From: Hymenobacter sp. UV11
Lineage (GTDB): Bacteria > Bacteroidota > Bacteroidia > Cytophagales > Hymenobacteraceae
NCBI RefSeq assembly: GCF_004684095.1
Contig: NZ_SRII01000012.1
Span: forward strand, 1-64,000
DNA: 64,000 nucleotides
Reading direction: 5' to 3'
Shown one piece after another: positions 61,565 to 64,000 of the stretch (positions are counted from its first letter, which is position 1; each line of letters begins with the position of its first letter). The notes under the pieces were generated by a model. It did no database searches and was not told the origin of the DNA. It saw only the letters and a list, made by a program, of their open reading frames with translations. A program made the position numbers and the translations under genes.

Positions 61565-62155
61565 CTACCGGCGCGAGCCGCGCAGCAGCCCCAGGGCGCC
61601 CAGCACAAGCGGCCCCACCGCCAGCCCTAGCAGCAGCCCGGCAATCGGGCTGGCGGTGGCAAAAAAGCCTTCCCTCTCTTCAACAAAGTGCGGCGGAAAA
61701 TTGACGTTGGGGCTGCCCCCAAAAAAGTAGTTGCTGCTGTCGCCAACCACAAAACTGCCTTCCGCCGCCAGAGACGCGTCTTCCAGCACGCGGGTGTAGC
61801 CCAGCTTAGAGAGGTCCTCTTTGATTTGCTTAGTTGCATCAGGGTTTTTAGCCGGCCAGATTTCCCAGTAGATAACCGTGCGGTTTTTCAGTGGGGTGTC
61901 GTCAGTTGCGCGCAGCTCCAGGCGCAGCTCTATGTCCCGTTTTTTAGGTTCTGCGTTCGAGCCTACCTGAAAAGCATAGTATTGGTAGTTGTCTGTTCTT
62001 CCCACCTTTGGCTCGGTGCCTAAAACGGTTCGGTACAGCATCGCAGACTTTTGGTACGCCGAATCGGGCGTATCCTCACCCGTAAACCGGATGGATAAGA
62101 TGGCCGGCCTAAGGACTTTGGCCTTTTGGTGAGGCGGGAAAGGTGGCAGTTTCAT
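61565..62155 (-). CDS. Hypothetical protein with C-terminal membrane anchor
   Basis: From the ATG at 62155, 196 residues. A beta-rich soluble part (RPAILSIRFTGEDTPDSAYQKSAML; IELRLELRATDDTPLKNRTVIYWEIWP) and a C-terminal helix (ASPIAGLLLGLAVGPLVLGALGLL) ending in RGSRR, a tail anchor. No family recognised. The open frame upstream of Met is unlikely to be used. Confidence 0.6.
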   Translation of the reverse strand: MKLPPFPPHQKAKVLRPAILSIRFTGEDTPDSAYQKSAMLYRTVLGTEPKVGRTDNYQYYAFQVGSNAEPKKRDIELRLELRATDDTPLKNRTVIYWEIWPAKNPDATKQIKEDLSKLGYTRVLEDASLAAEGSFVVGDSSNYFFGGSPNVNFPPHFVEEREGFFATASPIAGLLLGLAVGPLVLGALGLLRGSRR

Positions 62156-62239
62156 GCGCGTTGGGGGTAAAAAAGCGTGTGTAGTAGCGGCCCACCATCT
62201 CAGCCCTCCTGGCGGCGCCGGCAACTGGCCCCCACTCAT

Positions 62240-62562
62240 TCAAGTCGGGGCTTGCTCGTTAAGTAAGGCTGGCTACCCAGGGTTATTTAGTTGATAATTA
62301 GTGAGTAAGACACGGAGCAATCGACATGAAACAACTTTCCGCCTTCGCCCCAGCGGGCGGCGGCGCAAGGCGGCTACCCCCTCCCGAAGCGGCTGAAGCT
62401 CCATCCATAAAAGTAAACTGCATAACCAGGGCGCTACATCAGTGTCAGCACTGAATTTTGAGCGCCCGGCGTTGGCCAGGGCAGCGGCCGGCGCCGGGGC
62501 GGCCGGGTGCCAGTAGGGCGAGTCGGGCTCATCTTTGCGCAGCTCAACGGCTGTCTTTGCGT
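62240..62562. other. Intergenic region upstream of the ABC permease
   Basis: About 320 bp. It holds two TTTGC boxes (CATCTTTGC near 62531 and TGTCTTTGC ending at 62560), the second only 2 bases before the permease ATG. A 42-codon ATG frame at 62326-62454 is present but not convincing. Confidence 0.45.
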
Positions 62563-63624
62563 ATGCTTCTCTTCCTTTTGCGCCGCCTGGGCCAGGGCCT
62601 GCTTGTGCTGGTGGGCGTGGCCTGCACGGTTTTTTTTCTGTTTAATGTGCTGCCCGGCGACCCGGCCGCCCTGCTGGCCGGCCAGCGCTCGGACGTGGCC
62701 ACCAAAGCCGCCATCCGGGCCGACCTGGGCCTCGACCAGCCGCTGCCCACCCGCCTGCTAGGCTACCTGAATGACGCCTCGCCGCTGGGCGTGCACCCGC
62801 GCGACTCGGCCGGCCGGGCCCGCTACGGGGGGGTAGGGCTGCTGCCGCTGGGCGGGCAGCGGGCGCTGGTGCTGAAATGGCCCTACCTGCGCCGCTCGTT
62901 TCAGAGCAACCAGGACGTGCTGAGCATCTTGCTCGACCGGTTTCCGGGCACGCTGTGGCTGGCGCTGGCCGCCATGCTCTTGGCCGCCGTGGGGGGGGTA
63001 GGGCTGGGCGTGGCCGCCGCGCTGCGCCCGCAGTCGTGGCTCGATAGGGTGCTCGTGACCGGCTCGGTGCTGGGCATTTCGGTGCCCTCGTTTGTGGCGG
63101 CCATTCTCATTGCCGTCAGCTTTGGCTTTTACTGGAGCCACTGGACGGGCCTGAGCCTGACCGGCCAGCTCTACGAAACGGACCCCTTCACGGCCCAGCG
63201 CCACCTGGTGCTGCGCAACCTGCTGCTGCCGGCCGTGGCGCTGGGCGTGCGCCCGCTGGCCATCATCATGCAGCTCACGCGCTCCAGCATGCTCGATGTG
63301 CTAAGCCAGGACTACATCCGCACGGCGCGGGCCAAGGGCCTGAGTCCCGGCCGCACGGTGCGGCGCCACGCCCTGCGCAATGCCCTCAACCCGGTGGTCA
63401 CGGCCGTGTCGGGCTGGCTGGCCTCGCTCATGGCGGGCGCGTTTTTCATCGAATATATTTTCAACTGGAAAGGCTTGGGTACTACCACGCTGCAAGCCGT
63501 GCAGAACCTCGATTTTCCGGTCGTGATGGGCGCTACCCTCTTCGTGGCCGCCATCTTCGTGCTGGTCAACATCGGCGTCGATATGCTGTATGCCTTGCTC
63601 GACCCGCGGGTTAGAATCAATTAG
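62563..63624 (+). CDS. DppB/OppB-type ABC transporter permease
   Basis: A 353-residue inner-membrane permease from the ATG at 62563. LLFLLRRLGQGLLVLVGVACTVFFLFNVLPGDPA is the typical first helix of the BPD type 1 peptide/nickel permeases. The ATPase-contact EAA loop reads DYIRTARAKGLSPGRTVRRHALRNALNPVVT. It should form the channel with a DppC-like partner and ATPases, none of which is adjacent. A periplasmic insert around residues 70-130 is longer than in enteric DppB. Confidence 0.92.
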   Translation: MLLFLLRRLGQGLLVLVGVACTVFFLFNVLPGDPAALLAGQRSDVATKAAIRADLGLDQPLPTRLLGYLNDASPLGVHPRDSAGRARYGGVGLLPLGGQRALVLKWPYLRRSFQSNQDVLSILLDRFPGTLWLALAAMLLAAVGGVGLGVAAALRPQSWLDRVLVTGSVLGISVPSFVAAILIAVSFGFYWSHWTGLSLTGQLYETDPFTAQRHLVLRNLLLPAVALGVRPLAIIMQLTRSSMLDVLSQDYIRTARAKGLSPGRTVRRHALRNALNPVVTAVSGWLASLMAGAFFIEYIFNWKGLGTTTLQAVQNLDFPVVMGATLFVAAIFVLVNIGVDMLYALLDPRVRIN

Positions 63625-63630
63625 GCCTTT

Positions 63631-63752
63631 TGTCATTGCGAGCGCAACGAAGTGAAGCGCGGCAATCTTTCCTTGCCGTTGGGTTACTACCCTAGTGAAG
63701 CGAACGACCAGGAAAGATTGCCACGCTTCACTTCGTTGCGCTCGCAATGACA
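63631..63752. repeat. Long hairpin, TGTCATTGCGAGCGCAACG type
   Basis: 43-bp arms (63631-63673 and 63710-63752) with one mismatch around a 36-base centre, between two co-directional genes. It has the same head as the elements at 36122 and 59178. Confidence 0.92.
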
Positions 63753-63775
63753 GGCGATTTTTATCCTCCAAAACC

Positions 63776-64000
63776 ATGAACCACCTCTACCTCATTGGCT
63801 TGCCGGGCTCGGGCAAAACCACGCTGGGCCGGCAGCTGGCGGCGCACTACGGCCGCGAGTTTCTGGACCTCGACGCCGCCATTGTGGCCGAGGCGGGGCA
63901 GTCTATTCCGGCCATTTTTGCCAGCGAGGGCGAGGCGGGCTTTCGGGCGCGCGAAGCGGCGGCGCTACGCGCCGTGGCCGCCCGGCCTACCCCCCTGGTG
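63776..64000 (+). CDS. aroK: Shikimate kinase, 5' part
   Basis: The first 75 codons of a shikimate kinase running off the window. P-loop LIGLPGSGKTTLG (residues 6-18), FLDLDAAI (shikimate-binding Asp), and GEAGFRAREAAALRAV are the family signatures. It phosphorylates shikimate in chorismate synthesis. The ATG at 63776 follows the long hairpin by 23 bp. Confidence 0.93.
   Translation, partial: MNHLYLIGLPGSGKTTLGRQLAAHYGREFLDLDAAIVAEAGQSIPAIFASEGEAGFRAREAAALRAVAARPTPLV

Noticed and set aside
62326..62454. Small 42-codon ATG frame upstream of the ABC permease
   Set aside because: No ribosome-entry or promoter evidence, Ala/Pro-rich, and no homologous motif.

Overview
The window looks like chromosome from a GC-rich member of the Bacteroidota, most likely Hymenobacteraceae (Hymenobacter or close). 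The reasons are TAnnTTTG-type promoter boxes with few Shine-Dalgarno sequences, bacillithiol genes (bshC, ytxJ), typical Bacteroidota families (fused alpha/beta E1 dehydrogenase, CdaA-FolP pair, DUF1599 plus DoxX/MauE-type protein, GDYXXLXY plus DUF2157) and GC-rich, proline-rich coding sequence. This placement is inference; no rRNA or other marker gene lies here.

Layout. 0.2-7.6 kb: DoxX-like protein, GreA-like protein, serine hydrolase, DNA polymerase I, LOG-family protein and a MacB/FtsX permease, all on the minus strand. 7.8-13.3 kb: queA, ispD, two lipoproteins, ytxJ and small secreted proteins. 13.3-28.7 kb: fused E1 dehydrogenase, M16 peptidase, pheS, Uma2, rimO, a tricorn-like peptidase, bshC, 5-formyl-THF cyclo-ligase and ExbD. 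28.7-31.6 kb: a minus-strand cluster mnmD, zinc ribbon, DUF2157, GDYXXLXY. 31.6-38.6 kb: a thioesterase, a second ThiE-like protein, and a complete-looking thi operon (thiS-C-D-E-G-H) behind a TPP riboswitch but without thiF. 38.9-47.5 kb: sugar transferase, rlmN, secreted/outer-membrane proteins, YihY, DUF3891, TerC and an MFS transporter. 47.6-49.5 kb: an AT-richer two-gene cassette (AAA/ABC ATPase plus TOPRIM-like protein). 49.5-53.6 kb: threonine catabolism (short-chain threonine dehydrogenase and kbl) around a patatin and a membrane protein. 53.7-64 kb: response regulator, KGG protein, STAS-like protein, cdaA-folP, DUF1599, BT_3928-like protein, histidine kinase, peptide-type ABC permease and the start of a shikimate kinase gene.

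Two themes stand out. First, the ATPase/TOPRIM-like cassette is bracketed by a 37-bp direct repeat that duplicates the 3' end of the threonine dehydrogenase gene. The three differences between copies are all synonymous, which is the footprint expected if a small mobile or horizontally gained module was inserted at the end of that gene. It is the best candidate here for an undescribed (probably anti-phage) system.

Second, the window is full of palindromic repeats: long near-perfect hairpins (arms of 32-69 bp) and nested families of short words. Several contribute real protein sequence. One palindrome is inserted in frame in the E1 dehydrogenase, both ends of IspD are repeat-encoded, and the end of TerC and the start region of the MFS gene lie in arms of one nested palindrome. 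A hyper-frequent CTACCCC/GGGGTAG word is a third, genome-scale signal.
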